Assembly (NCBI GenBank): GCA_022592445.1
Contig: JABYQR010000121.1
Coordinates: 1-64,000 of the forward strand
Length of the DNA: 64,000 nucleotides
Origin: Cytidiella melzeri
Lineage: Eukaryota > Basidiomycota > Agaricomycetes > Polyporales > Irpicaceae
Direction: 5' to 3'
Under the pieces are notes generated by a model. It saw only the letters and a program-made list of their open reading frames with translations, did no database searches and was not told the origin of the DNA. Numbering within the stretch: position 1 is the stretch's first letter; each line of letters begins with the position of its first letter. Positions 30,333 through 42,886 of this stretch are shown here, piece after piece. A program made the position numbers and the translations under genes.

Positions 30333-33300
30333 GGAACAGAAGCCAACAGGATGGCGGAGATGCGCACCTCAATTCAAACGAAATGAAAACTTGTACGTGA
30401 ATGTCATATTCGAGTGCATACCAGAACTACCTACTTTTACATGTGCAGCCAAAATTTTATCATTCAGACTCAAAGAAATATCAGTCACTCATAGATTCTG
30501 TGTAGATGTTCCCATTATCAAGTGGACAACAGAGCGAAGGTGCTAGCTTGACTTATAGCCTATCGTACCTTGCAGAACCATTCCAAATCCAAAGCCTTTC
30601 TTCTCATCACAACGAGCTTGAAAGGCTGTCCCTATCATACTCTGAGCCAGGATCCGTGAACACATGCAATCGATAACGACACATTTCCTTGTGTGATGTC
30701 GTACGGGGGTGACCACGTTGCTGTAGCCTCGACTACGGTCATTCGCTCGAACTTGTGGACTGTAAGCAGGACAACCTGTTAAGACGAGCGTCGGCCGTTG
30801 ACGCCTTTCATAGGCCAGGCGAGGATCTCTTGACTATCAACATGAATGACGAAATCAGAGTTGAGCCTGTAGTCATCGTGCAGATCGAATGAGGAGATCT
30901 CGTTGAGTTGTTCGACGGATACCGCAGCTGCAGTACTGATCGTCGGTAGACGATGACGACGGGTGCCTCCCTCTCGTTCTGGAGCGGCATGTGCGAGGCA
31001 GTGGTGGCGACGTCTTTGCACTAAAGGATGCTAAGCACACGATTTTTGAGCCGGGGTACATGCTAAGCATCGAGGCCTACGCCAATGGCAAAAATCTCAC
31101 GCATCGATGAAGGTCAGTATACGGATTGAGCAGGCATAGAATCCGTGGAAAACACTTCACGTCCGAAGTGAAAGACCTACGATGGATGTGGCAACGGCAG
31201 TGTGCGATGGTGGATCTTGACACCTTGAGTAAACCAGCATGCTTCGCTCGTCTAGGATGATTATCGATGCCTTGTGCTTCACACGAATACCATCAGATTC
31301 GTTCCGAGGCGTTACTGGCGTACGACGTACTGGTATTGTATGCTTCCAAGGCTCCAAAGACGGAACGGAAAGAGTTTTTGTAAGACTACCCCGAAATCGT
31401 CGAGCGGCACTATCTGTCGTCTGCGGATTCTGGACCCACAACCTCGTCATGCTTTGTCTTCGGCCTACAGCCAGTTTGTGGGTTCCAGACCGATTGGGCT
31501 GGCCACGTTGTGTCAATGAGCTGCGATCGTGCTTCGGGTGGTTCGTGGCTCAGATGTACATCGGGACTCGATGTTTCCGAATTCCGACTGCCGTGGGTTC
31601 TGCTCCGCAGAATTAATAGTATATACGGGCAGCTTCATCCCGTAGATTGCCGTCTCGCGATGGAAGGAAAACCCACGCGCGAATGAGTCGTCGCAATACA
31701 TTGAGAGAAAGTATGGTCACTCACAAATATCTGTTCGATGAGATCGCCTATCAGTAGATTTTGCACTGCGGGACTCAGGTCTGGTAGAAGGTAGAAGGTC
31801 CTGAACCAGGAGCAGTCGCTCCGTTTGTGATTCCCACATCTGTTATCACAACGTTCCTTGCAACTCAACATGGCACATAGCAGCCCATTGAATTGTGTTT
31901 TGTGGAAAGCTCAGCATCAAGTCCGGGAAAGGGGCGGCTGTAACAACTGGTGTATGTGTTTATCCGTTTCGTGCCCGTTTTCTGCCAACGTCTAGAGCCC
32001 AAACTGGACCTGGCCAAAGCGTCAGGGCATACGCATCGAGGATGAACCAAAGCAGTGACTTGCAGCTATATACAGCAATGGACAGTGAATTGCGAGACCA
32101 ACGTTATTCACGTGTGAAAGGATCAGCCTGACCCGTCCGATGCACAGTCCATCGCACCCGCATGCCGTCACGTCAATGGACGCTTTTCGTGGTCGAAGAA
32201 AGCGCACGGTTAACACACACAGAAAAGTGCCATATTTAGATCCAATCGGAGATATAGGAGGTATTGTAGCATTGAAACCGACCTTGGTCAGTCACCGGAC
32301 GACGCCAGTGTGGAATGGCCCGGGGAAGAAGAAAGGTCTTACCAACGTACGACGAACGTTCCGTAAGCTCAGTCCTCGACCATGGGATGGATGATCCTTG
32401 TCGTGAGAGTCATCTGCGGGGATACGGCCCTAACTTTCAGATGTATGCTTGTTCCTTCAGAGTCTGAATAAACTATGTCAAGCTTACCTCTTCGTCTTTT
32501 GTCCTGTCACCGACCTTTGTCTTGGCTCGCCGTAAGACGTAAATATCAAACAGCGAGATGCAACAATGGCGGTACTATTACACTTGAGGCGTACGTCACA
32601 GAATCAGCAGAACTGAAGAATTCATTCCTGTATTCCCCACGCAGAAAGCTAAGATGAAATGAGCGGCACGAACGTCAGATCATGATCAGATACGCAGCAC
32701 ACGCACTGTGTTGACTTCATGTGTGAGGAGTGCTCCTCTGAACGGATCTCGCACAGTGGGGATGTGAGCGTGCGCACGACAACCTGCCACAGTTGTCGTG
32801 ACGGTGGTAGCGTAGAGCTGTAGAGTCGGTGGTCGACGGATGCAAATCGCAGCTAATAAAATAAGGTTTGGTGACAACTGTAACAATTTGTACCTGATAC
32901 CGACATCAGCGGAGCCTAAATTTGTACCGACCAGCGCTCGAGTCGGGAAATTTCTCTCTTGCTTTCCCCCTCAACCTCCTCTCCAAACCCTTCACGTCCG
33001 AGTCTTCTTGCAAAGCCAACCTCTCTGGAGTTCGTACCAGAGACAGGCTCAACAACACCAGTTTCCTCGCACACCGGGACCTTTGTTTGCAAGAACAAGT
33101 TTTATGGTTTCACCGCACATTCGCCTTTGAAGTTCAGCGCGGAATAGTGGAAGAAACGACTCGGCCTGACGTTGGTTAGGGCCCAAAGACACATAGTACA
33201 CATACCAGAGGTGAGTCACGGTGAAAAATTGCTGTTCATGAACGCCTCGTGTGCGCAGAAAGAAGATTGGTGGCAGAGGGCAAAAATTATGGCACGCGGG

Positions 33301-33459
33301 CTGTGCGTTGTTTGTAACATCCATTTCGGGAAGGTCGGAGTCTCGCAGCCGCGCTCCCTCGGCCACATATAAATACGGCCTTGTTGTGATTTCGGATGAG
33401 TCTAATGACACCCCAACCCTCTCTCCCCCAGGTTCGACGTCCACAACAGGTCGCTCCTT
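30333..33459. other. Three kilobases without a confident gene
   Basis: Short frames exist on both strands but none shows a motif I know. Three stretches look protein-like: minus 31021-30779 (VEQLNEISSFDLHDDYRLN); plus about 31285-31385 (EALLAYDVLVLYASKAPKT) followed by an in-frame TAA; and plus 32959-33147 (FVPETGSTTPVSSHTGTFV). They may be exons of an unrecognised gene or pseudogene remnants. The last 100 bp before 33460 is the likely 5' leader of the RING gene. Confidence 0.35.
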
Positions 33460-35118
33460 ATGATTTCCCTTAGTCCCGGGTCGCTTTGCGACGTATGTGC
33501 AGAGGAGTATGGCCCGCACAACTACCCTCATTCCCTCCCTTGTGGTGAGTTACCTCGTTTGATTCTCGGGTCTGTCAGCATGACTGATGTCCTCCGATTC
33601 GCCTCGGCGTGTTCAGGACACATCCTGTGCTTGAGTTGTTGCAACAACATTATCGAAAAGACATCGCAGCGCCTGACGCCGTGCTGCCCCTTCTGTCGCG
33701 AATCCTTCACCAGCCACGACATCCGCTTGATACGTATGGACTTCACCCCCACCAGCAGCGGATGGTCTACACCGAAGGGTGGGGCTGGAGTTCACGAAGT
33801 GATCATCGAGTCCGACGGTGAGGACGCCCTTTCTGCCGGCTTGAAGTCGAGGGAACAGGCGAAGAGGCTGGAGTACAAGGTCGCAAGAGTGGCGGCCAAG
33901 AAGTGTTCAGTCGAGGAAGTGTCCATGCTTCACAAGGAACTTCAGGAGTGGCTCCAGTCCAAAGTGAAGCCCCGAGAACAGGTAAGCGTCTGAGTCATCG
34001 GCAGGCACAGCCATCGCTGACAGAGGCTTGACTCAGGCATCTTCATTGGAATTGAGCGCTGCGCTGCTGCGCGCCATCCTCGTCAATCATCTCGCACACT
34101 CCGAGGCCACGAAGGCTCATCGTAACATTGAGGCCCAACTGACCTCCAGGTTGGAGGATACCGAGATGGCGAAAGGCAAGCTCGAGTCCGAGCTCCGGAA
34201 GTAAGTCACCCATTTGTGTCGATATGTCCCATTGCTGATTGACTGTGCTTTTTTTTGTGTTCAGCTTGGTAAGCCGGCTAGTTTGTAATATATAGTTTAC
34301 CCAAACTCATTCATTTCACACAGAGAGCGGAATATTCGCACACTGCTCAAGAGAACCAGAGCTTGCGAGCGGAACTCAATCGGTACAAGGTCAAGTCTTC
34401 TGCGCCGTCGCTGAATGTCCCCTCGACACCGCCGCCGAGATCACTAGCTTCCCTTCAAAATTCCGGACCATTGTCACCTCCTCGGTCACAGTCTACGATG
34501 CCGACTAGCCCATTGTCGCCACCACGTTCACACTCTACTATGCCGACCAGCCCATCATCCGATCCGCGATCGCGGGCGACCTCGCCCACCTCGCCCACAC
34601 CTTACAGTCGTGCACCGCCGCTTCACTCTCCACTTGCTGCGCGAGTGGCTGCTGCGAATCCGGTGCACTCAAGGTCAGCTTCTGCCCAGCTGCCGACTAC
34701 GGGGCTCCGTTCTACCACGCCTTCAATTCGCTCTGGCACTCCTGCTTCCCCAATGCGCGACCTGCGCAGCCGCAGGACATCTGTGTCAACTCCTTCGCCT
34801 CTGAAGATGGCGCGCTCGACTTCGAGTGGCTCCAGCGCGGACGAGATTCTGATTCAAAAGGACAGAGCACAGGAGAGTGACAGACAAAGGCAGCAGGAGA
34901 AGGACGCCAAGCGTGTTCAGCTCATCCAGCGTTGGATTCCTAACCTCGAGTCGACTAGCCCACCTACGACTCGCAGCGGTTACCTACATAATCCTCCGCA
35001 TGTCGCCCGTGCTCCTTCTGTCCCTCCCACCTCGCGTTCTAGGACCATCTCCGCTGCATCTGCAGCCCTGGCCATGCCGCTCCGCCACAAAACCCCTCTT
35101 CCCGCGAACCTAATGTAA
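33460..35118 (+). CDS. RING-finger protein with coiled coil and Ser/Pro-rich tail
   Basis: Exon 1 (33460-33544) and exon 2 (33617-33981) join to form a RING domain: CDVC, a phase-1 intron, GHILCLSCCNNII, then CCPFC. This zinc-binding pattern is typical of E3 ubiquitin ligases. Exon 3 (34037-34200, starting ASSLELSAALLRAILVNH) is helical. To keep the frame into the last exon (from 34324), either a 4-nt microexon (34265-34268) or an acceptor 2 nt further on is needed. The last exon begins with coiled coil (AEYSHTAQENQSLRAELNRY). A long disordered Ser/Pro/Thr region follows, with repeated PTSPLSPPRS-type units, ending PLPANLM. The target substrate is unknown. Confidence 0.8.
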
Positions 35119-37193
35119 TTGGGCCGTTCGGGTGCTACGGGGACCCATTTCTATCCTCGCTGTCTCTATTTCCCCTCTTTGTCGTGTTATCGCTCGGATC
35201 GACCGCTTCATGGCCAGGTTATCTTACCGCCTTTGCTTTTGCCAGTTAATTTACTTTGTCACATAGTACATCTACAGCCTTGTAGACTTTCGGTTCGGCT
35301 TTTTGACTCGTTATCCCACATAGAGCGTTCTTACTGACTTGACTTCTTTCAGGGCTCCCTTTTTCTTCTTGTTCAGTTCTACTCTCTCCTGACTCGTTCT
35401 CGTTTTCCTGGCCTCCGCTGTTCCTGCTCTCCGACTCTTCCCTCCTCTACCCCGCTTTCAAATACTCTCAAGCGGTAACGACCACTCAGGTCCACTTCGG
35501 TGGCCACCTTGGCTTCACATCCTCCCCTGCGACACCCCTACCCTACCCTAATTCGTTCTAGTTTTGCCTGCAACTATACCCTTCACGACATCTACCCCTT
35601 GTAGCATCGTTGTTTATTATTTTTATTGTCCTCTCTTCTCATTTCCCTTTTCTCTACGTATCGATCGATATCCTCACCCTCTCCTTCGGGGCCTCTCTTT
35701 CTTCGCACCCTACCGCTACCACCGCATACCCCTCCTACACCATACTACCTACTACCCGCCCACGTCTACTCAGGGACCATGACTCGCACTGACGCTTTCT
35801 TACGGCTTTAGATTACGAACTTAATTACATTAGGTACCTAGTTCGAATCGATGTTTACGACTCACTCGCAATGCTATACGATTTTTGACGACCGCAGAAA
35901 CACAGATGCCAACTTGACATGTAGCCCAGTGGAAATCTGCCATGTCCATCCCGAAACGCATCTGTCTATCTGTCGCACACTGACCTGCCCATCTTTTGAA
36001 ATCTACGACCAACGTCGGATCTCTCTCACACACACCTGGCACACATCAGTTTCGGATGTTACGTACTGGTACATATCCTACAGTTCCATGCGCCCGTCCT
36101 TATCATCCAAAAAAAACACGCTCGAACGTACTTTTCCCAATGACAAGTCCCACCGAATATATTCCAACACAGCGCGACATCCTCGTGTCGTCTGCTGGGC
36201 CAAGGGTTTCCAAGCAACTTGTGGGGCTTCGAAGCCGCTTAGAGTACGCTCGTAATGGCATGTCCCAGTTTACGTCCGTGGTGCATATATGGGACGGAGA
36301 ATGAATGGCTAACACTAGCGGTTCATATTGCGTGACTTGTTACAAGAGTGGATTAGTGCACTCATAAAGGGACTCGAACAATGGCGAGAATCAAATCGGA
36401 AAGTTCTCACGAAGCAATTCATGGTGGCAATTGTATACGAATCGAGGTTTGTCCTAAGACTGGGGACTATGTGGCTAGCCTGCATGCAGGAACAATAATG
36501 GTGTAGCTTGGGCACCTGCGCTTGAGCCTGTGATTGAAGCTCTTCCGACTCAACCAATCTTGGATGGTGAACAAACAGTTTGAGATTCAGGTCCAGCCGC
36601 TGCAGCACCTGTGATCTAGGACTGATAGATAACAAGACACATTGTCCTGATCGCACAGCCAACAGACCGGTGTAATTGGCTGAAGGCGCAGTCTAAACAA
36701 GACCACGAGGCAGAAGGTGTATATATTGGCAGAACATGCATGCCCACGCAATAGCCACGCGTATGTCGCGCGGCCAGTGTGCGCACACGACGCAGATGGG
36801 CGGAGAGAAGTCGGGTGTGTTTGTGCGCACCTGGATAAAAGGCTAAGTAATCTAAGCGATAGAACAACCGTCTCCGGCGAACGAACAAGTAAACGTGGTC
36901 GTTTCTTGTTGAAATTGGAAGCGGAAATAACGGGTGGTACTGACTGCCATGGGAGAAAAAGCGGAAACGACTGACGTTGAAGCATTCTTCAGAGTCCGTA
37001 GGCCCAAACGTAGCTCTCGTACTATCCACCAAAACGGTTGCCAGACGTAGGTATATGGAGAAGGTATGGTACTAAAATCGCCAAGCGGCGAAATGTCAAG
37101 TACCCGTGACGCGTGCTCCTCTTGAGAGCCTCGCAATTATCACTACTTCCAAGAGTTCTGGATTTATCTGAAAGTGAGTTCTTATACACATGC
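35119..37193. other. Pyrimidine-rich and unassigned sequence
   Basis: 35119-35800 is C/T-rich and probably includes the 3' UTR of the RING gene. 35800-37193 has only short frames without recognised motifs. It contains the region downstream of the DUF6534 gene. Confidence 0.4.
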
Positions 37194-39251
37194 TTAATAG
37201 CCATGAGGTATTCGCACCTCTGGCATACGTATATCGGTCAAGGAGTCCGTTCTCCTATCGACCGTCTTCTGTACTTCAATCTCGAGAAGCTGAGAAGACG
37301 GGCATTGGCCGTAAGCGTATGTAAGCACCCCGAGAAATCGATGACTGACCGAGGTCGTGTTGTGGTGACCGGATGTAGTATTACTTAGCATGGGACGGGT
37401 GCTGAATTCAAGACTCGAGAGAGGTATGGAAACGACGCCTGCGGTATTGGTGCTGGTGTCACGGAGCCTCTCTCGAGCATTCAGCGTGGCAAGGAGCGAA
37501 TTGAAATATACTGTTCGAGTGAGAGATTTTGTCAAAATTGATCCGCAATCTGAGGCGAGTACGTACGTTTAGGCAACACAAAATAAAACGCAATGAACAC
37601 AAAGTTCATTGGCATTGTCGCGTACTGCAATGCAACAAGACGCCATTAGACAGATTCGTGATAAACAATCGTGTTCCTACCGTTATCAGGACAGCGAGCG
37701 CACAGATGCTGAGCGACAACGGTGATTAGACCGCGTTGCAGAGATGTTGGTCAGACGACATACCTAGTGAGCGCTCCGGTGTTAATGCTGTAGAGCATTA
37801 AAGATCGGACAATCGAATCCGTCCTGTAAATGGAGAATCGCATGAGATATAGCTGTTACGGCACTTCAGCTGTACATACTTTCTGATACCGGTTTTCCTC
37901 TGGGAGAGAAGGATGCATAGAGCAATTGCTACGACGGTATCGACCACCACTCCCGCACCAAAGGCAGTATACAAGACCCACTATCGTAGACGGTGGTTCA
38001 GCGGTTGATATACCCCACATGTACGCGCATTGACGGACCGAGATTTGCCATAGTTCGGTATACGTGCCGAGCTGCCAGCTGCCCAGAACAAGCTGCGTGA
38101 GTGCTCACTTGAATGAGCGGCATTTGAGCTTGTATTACTCACCCTCGTACGGTGAAAGCTGCGGGCATCACGTTAGTTATGCCCACATCCCTCGTGTTTT
38201 CGCAGGATCGGCTTACCGATGCTGAAGCCTGCGAATGTCCCATGCTGTCATCAGAGCCCACGGTACCGACGAAGTGAATGATGCTCACCAAAGACCACGA
38301 ATGTTGGTATGATCTAGTGTCATAAGCTAATCTATGCTGCGAGCGTTGTCATAAAAGTAGGAGTACATACGATCGTCGCCAGGAGCCACGTCCTTTGACC
38401 ACTAACTTGGTGAGTGAGGGTGTACGTCAGGCTCCGGAACAGGTCTGAGCAGAGATCGCTACATACATCTGTATACCCGGTACGCAAATACCCTATCAAT
38501 TTGGTCAGCAACTACGATGAGGTACAATATATGCCTAAACTCACCCTCTAACCAGAAAGTCGCTCACGCCCTGGAAACTAGCGTTCAGAATGCGCACGGC
38601 GACGGGCGTACTTGGAAGTAGAGAAGCTTTACCGTCACCGCTACATGAGCCTGTGTACGTGAGTCAGTATCCTGTCCAGGAGAATTGGCTGAAATGGGTG
38701 TACCATTATACTCCTGGGATGATTCGTAAGAAAACGAGACAAAATTCTGCAAAGTACTACATACCACGTCACTCTGATGATCGCCAGGGGATCATTGAAG
38801 TTGGTGACCGTGTAGAAATACATCGTATGTGAGATCAGTACGAGGTGCAGCGTATCTAGGGCCCTGATTGCTCCCGTCAGTGGGGAGCAAAACCAATCGC
38901 TTAAATTGCTTACCATAGTATGAAAACCTATTTTATGCTGTCAAATAGCATGTCAGCGGAGCAGATAATGATGGACAATTACCAGAGCTCTCAGTAGTCC
39001 GGTATCATTGTTGCGTTCGTAGTACGAGTAGGTTTGAAGATTGGTCACGCCGTAAAGTCTACTCGCGCGCCCCACATGAGAAGCGTCGAGCTGAGATAAG
39101 AGATCGCACATACGTGGCCGCTACGATGTTGCCTACCGAAGGCGAGCACTGATCAGTGCCTGATATTGATCATAATATTGAACATACCGATATACGCCGC
39201 CCCTAGCGTGCTATCAAGGGGTGGCAGCTGTAGTAAGCATTGCGTCTCCAT
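37194..39251 (-). CDS. DUF6534-type multi-pass membrane protein, about a dozen exons
   Basis: Start ATG at 39251 (METQCLLQLPPLDSTLGAAY). Many tiny exons with standard donors follow. Joined in order they give NIVAATLYGVTNLQTYSYYE, RALDTLHLVLISHTMYFYTV, FNDPLAIIRVTW, FQGVSDFLVRG with VFAYR, SGQRTWLLATI, VLGSWQLGTYTELWQISWV, YTAFGAGVVVDTVVAIALC, TDSIVRSLMLYSINTGALT, SICALAVLIT, YATMPMNFVFIAFYFVLPK and finally YFNSLLATLNARERLRDTS plus a hydrophilic tail. This matches the fungal DUF6534 family (seven predicted membrane spans, widely duplicated in Agaricomycetes, function unknown). The phase fits wherever I checked, so the gene appears intact. Confidence 0.85.
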
Positions 39252-40788
39252 TTACGCTCATTCGTGGACCAAAAGGACAGTGAGGTGGGAGGGAAACCGC
39301 TCTGGTGACCACCGCCAGGTTCCTTATAGAGAGGCTGAAATTGTAGATCCCAGCACATGCACCCTCGTCCCGAGGAAAGGTTAGATAGAGATCTGGTGAG
39401 AATACTAACGTCGTACCGGAGAAGTCCACTGCGGATTTTCCGCACTACAACACGGGCGTGGGATCGGCTTGGACAGGTGTAAGGCGGAGCCTGTAGGAGC
39501 CGTGTAAAAGTGTCAGTGTACCTTTCCAGATGCCTTAACCGGTACCGCGATTCTCTGGACGTCATGCGGGCACAGAGGGTATATCGGGCGAGTTGAGACG
39601 ATATAGTCTGCAGCTGTTCTGGGATGCGAATGCGGAGCTACACCGGCATAAGGAGGTGAACGTTATAACCTTACTACAGGATGGGCGAAACTGTCGTTAA
39701 CGGAATAGTGACGCCGAAAGAACGCGAACCTCTCAATTGCATCGTGTCCTTCTCTCCGGCAATGATCCAACGTGACATAAAGGTGCCGTGGAGTACTATT
39801 CATATAAACTTGTAGGACCACTTGTAAATTACAGAAACGTCGGTCGGAACGTCGCAGCGCATGCGACCCACGGTCGGGTGTCGGGCAGCACTGTTCGCCA
39901 GTTGCGAATGTGTCTGCAGTACGGACCCTGTGCAACCCATAAGTGCTATCAGTCTCACGATAGGCGGTTACGATACAAGGTACTCACCAGGGTAAAACCG
40001 CCTTGCTTTAGTGCCCTACGGCAGCTTCTCTACTTTGAATTTGAAGATCACTTACCAGTTGCGAGTGGGCTGTTCAGCGCTATGCCAGTGGCCGCGGCGT
40101 ACATAGAGAGGTCAAGGGTGAGAGTTGTGGTTGGCATTCTGCTACTTACAACTATGGTACTGGCATACGTTCGGTTTTGAGTACAACCCAAAGCGGGGAA
40201 GACTGTGGTGTCCTGCCAGGCATAAACGGCTAGCAGCTGTAATATTGAAACTAAAACCTCTACACAAAAGAGAGTGTTCACTGAGAGCGACAGTGCTTAC
40301 CGAAACCTACAACGCGCATCATGTTCGTAAAACGTCCATCGATGGGCTGTTGGTGATGATGACAATGTTACCGACTCCAGTTCGAGTGAACAACCGCGCC
40401 GAACAGAGTACTATGTGATCTGGCCATCGACCTACACGAATATGCGATCAATTTATGCATGCCGTCGTAACCCTATAGCGAGCTGAGTTGCGTGGCAGGA
40501 TGCTCAGGAGACAGAGCGCAATTGTGGCCGGTGGCGATGAGAGACGGTGTTTGGTTTTGTGTCATCATCACCCAGGACGTAGCGCCCGCAGCATCTCCTC
40601 CCAACCTTGACCAGCCTCCACGACCACCGATTCCACGAACCTTTCTGCCTAGCGCAGATATTTAACAAAGAGACCTCACAAACCTGATACGGTGAGCAGC
40701 TACAATGAATCCGACGATTGTGTAACCACAAAAGCTCACAAATGCCCACTTCCGCGGTTAACTCAAACTAGAACTTGACGCATTCATA
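39252..40788. other. Intergenic or unresolved multi-exon region
   Basis: Promoter side of the DUF6534 gene (-) and of synaptobrevin (+). A minus-strand segment (about 40150-40068, MPTTTLTLDLSMYAAATGIA, then a gtaagt donor) looks exon-like, but I could not extend it into a recognisable gene. Confidence 0.35.
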
Positions 40789-41476
40789 ATGTACGCCATG
40801 ACCGTTTGGATATTTGCACCCTGAAGCTGAACATCTGCGATGACATTCACACTCAGGTCGGAACCCTACGACCCGTATGTCCCTCGTACTGGCGGCGCTC
40901 CCGGCGGTGCCCCTCCCACGGCTGGCAACTCCAAGACTGCAGCCATCCAACAACAGATTGATGATACCGTCGGGATCATGAGGGAAAATATCACAAAGGT
41001 GGCGGAAAGAGGAGAACGTCTTGACCAATTGCAGGACAAGACAGGTGAGTCGTACGTTTTAGCTGTGGGTGTGGAGCCGCCGGGACTATGGGCGACTTCA
41101 CGTCTCTAGAGTTGGCACTGGATTGATCATTGCGTCTAGACAACCTCGCTGTGTCTGCGCAGGGATTCCGTCGCGGTGCCAATCGTGTCCGCAAGGTACG
41201 TGAACGATTGTACTTGTATGCAATCTGTCCTGAATTCATCACCTCCGTTACTAGAACATGTGGTGAGTATTATCAGTCCGCGAGACACTTTTCTCTGCTC
41301 ACAGGATGTTTCCTGCATAAAGGTGGAAAGACATGAAGGTGATACGCTGTCTTCCGTGCACAACCGGCTCTTGTTCTGACCCTTGACTCGTTCAGATGAG
41401 AATCATAATTGGCGTCGCAATTGCCGTCATCATCGTCATCATCGTTGTATCTATCGTGAAGGCGACACATCACTGA
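40789..41476 (+). CDS. Synaptobrevin / VAMP R-SNARE (Snc-type)
   Basis: The protein follows fungal Snc1/Syb1, the vesicle SNARE for secretory vesicle fusion. It has a short Pro/Gly-rich N-terminus ([16 protein letters not shown]), the SNARE motif ([20 protein letters not shown], with the zero-layer Arg in [14 protein letters not shown]), [26 protein letters not shown] and a C-terminal anchor ([19 protein letters not shown]). Introns lie at about 41046-41138, 41196-41254, 41264-41321 and 41338-41396. The start is most simply AT at 40789-40790 joined to G at 40857 across a 66-bp intron, giving [10 protein letters not shown]; an unspliced ATG at 40842 in the same frame would give [12 protein letters not shown]. 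Topology: cytosolic with a single C-terminal membrane anchor. Confidence 0.92.
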
Positions 41477-42096
41477 AAGCAGTTGCCTTTCCCCTTGACC
41501 TCCTCCCTTTTCCGGATTGCGTCCTCTTCGCCGATGTGGGCGGATTTGTCTTCCCACCCGTGTTGTATCTATGCGCATACTATAATCTTCCCTGGATCGT
41601 AGCTACTTGAAATTCTGAAGAGGGCCATACAGTGAAGGCTGATACAGTGGACGGTGCGCTTCTTGCTGCGTTGTGGTCCGTTGGATTATGAGGGTTGTCG
41701 TCTTCTCCTAATCCCCCCTGTCTGCGTACTTTTTTCTTCTCAAGTTACTCAATGTACAACAGGACGTGCAACGGGAACTGTACATAGCAAGTCGTCTGCA
41801 TCTTTGCTGCTGAGACCAATTGTGACTTTGAGCTGAATTGCGCGTCTGGGTTCATGCTTGTTATCAGCGCAGTCTCTTGGCTTGTTCCGCTACACCCATC
41901 TTCGATGCACCACTAGCCACATAGACATTCTGAGCTCAGCCGCGTGAGGAATGCAGCCGTTGGAATGAAAGCGCAAAGTCCTACGTTATGGGGCAGAAGC
42001 TCAGGTCCAGAGATCTCCCAGTCGTCAGCAGAGGTAAGCGGAGGCTACACAGGGTACCATCCGTGAGTAAACCAACCTCTTTACCGTCACCAAAGT
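41477..42096. other. Intergenic
   Basis: Downstream of synaptobrevin and upstream of the PIG-Y-like gene. No feature seen. Confidence 0.4.
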
Positions 42097-42426
42097 ATGA
42101 ATTCACTGCGTTTGGGTAGTGTCACTCTGTCGGCTGACAAACCGAGCGTAGCAACAGGATACTTCGTCCTTTGCGTCTCAGTAGTGTTCCTTCTCGTTGG
42201 TGGTTGGGCGACGCTGTTCAGTGCTTTCCTTCCTCGTACGAATTGCTGGGTGAGTTCTTTGATCATTGCATTCTGTCAACTTGTGTTCACGGGCAGCATG
42301 AACCAGGTCATAGATATCATCGCAGAGGATACACATTACAAGTATCTTATTCTGTTGCTGGTCCCCACCACAGCCTATTTCGTGATCGGCAACTGGGTCG
42401 GCTGGCAGTTCTATAGTAACTCATGA
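42097..42426 (+). CDS. PIG-Y-like small membrane protein
   Basis: A 109-codon intronless frame with two hydrophobic segments: YFVLCVSVVFLLVGGWATLF, and LILLLVPTTAYFVIGNWVGW near the end. The C-terminal signature (LVPTTAYFVIGNWVGWQFY) resembles the end of PIG-Y, a small two-pass ER subunit. PIG-Y supports the GPI-N-acetylglucosaminyltransferase that starts GPI-anchor synthesis. Length is somewhat above human PIG-Y (71 aa) because of an N-terminal extension. The assignment rests on topology and the C-terminal motif only. Confidence 0.55.
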   Translation: MNSLRLGSVTLSADKPSVATGYFVLCVSVVFLLVGGWATLFSAFLPRTNCWVSSLIIAFCQLVFTGSMNQVIDIIAEDTHYKYLILLLVPTTAYFVIGNWVGWQFYSNS

Positions 42427-42805
42427 ATATATGCCCTCTTCAAGTCGAAAATGGCAGATGGTGCGCGTCTTGACCAGCCCAACGAACCGTGCGCCGCCTT
42501 CCAGGAGCTGACTGCCCCCCAAAAAGCGCGACTCTAAGAGACGAATAGTGGGGTTCCCGGAATGCTCAGGGTTTCTCAGACGCATCTGCTAACGTGTGCA
42601 AGAACTACTCTTAAAGGGTTGCCGGACCAACCACTTCGAAGGAAAACCCTCCTCTAAGGGTGACCATGACCGCTCCGTCTTAACCAGAATGTCATAAGAA
42701 GCGCAAAATTATATTCTTCCGATATGCTCCTGTGTGCAATGTTTACTCAGAAATACAACGGTGACGTGCCTCGGGCATAATGTTGTTTAGCAGTACATGT
42801 GTCAA
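42427..42805. other. Intergenic
   Basis: No gene seen between the PIG-Y-like frame and the tRNA. Confidence 0.4.
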
Positions 42806-42886
42806 TCCGATATGGTGTAACGGCTAACATTGCCGCCTTTCAGTACATCAACGCGGCAGCTCGGGGTTCGATTCCCCGTATCGGAG
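42806..42886 (+). tRNA. tRNA-Glu (anticodon TTC) with a short intron
   Basis: The acceptor stem TCCGATA pairs with TATCGGA and is followed by discriminator G. The T arm is GGGGTTCGATTCCCC and the D arm contains GGTGTAACGGC. The anticodon stem GCCGC pairs with GCGGC, with loop CTTTCA-C. A 9-nt insertion (gtacatcaa) after the base 3' of the anticodon is where nuclear tRNA introns sit. A T-run right after the gene (42887-42890) is a pol III terminator. The B box is GGTTCGATTCC. Confidence 0.93.

Noticed and set aside
33049..33531. 160-codon minus-strand frame
   Set aside because: Overlaps the 5' leader and first exon of the RING gene and shows no domain.
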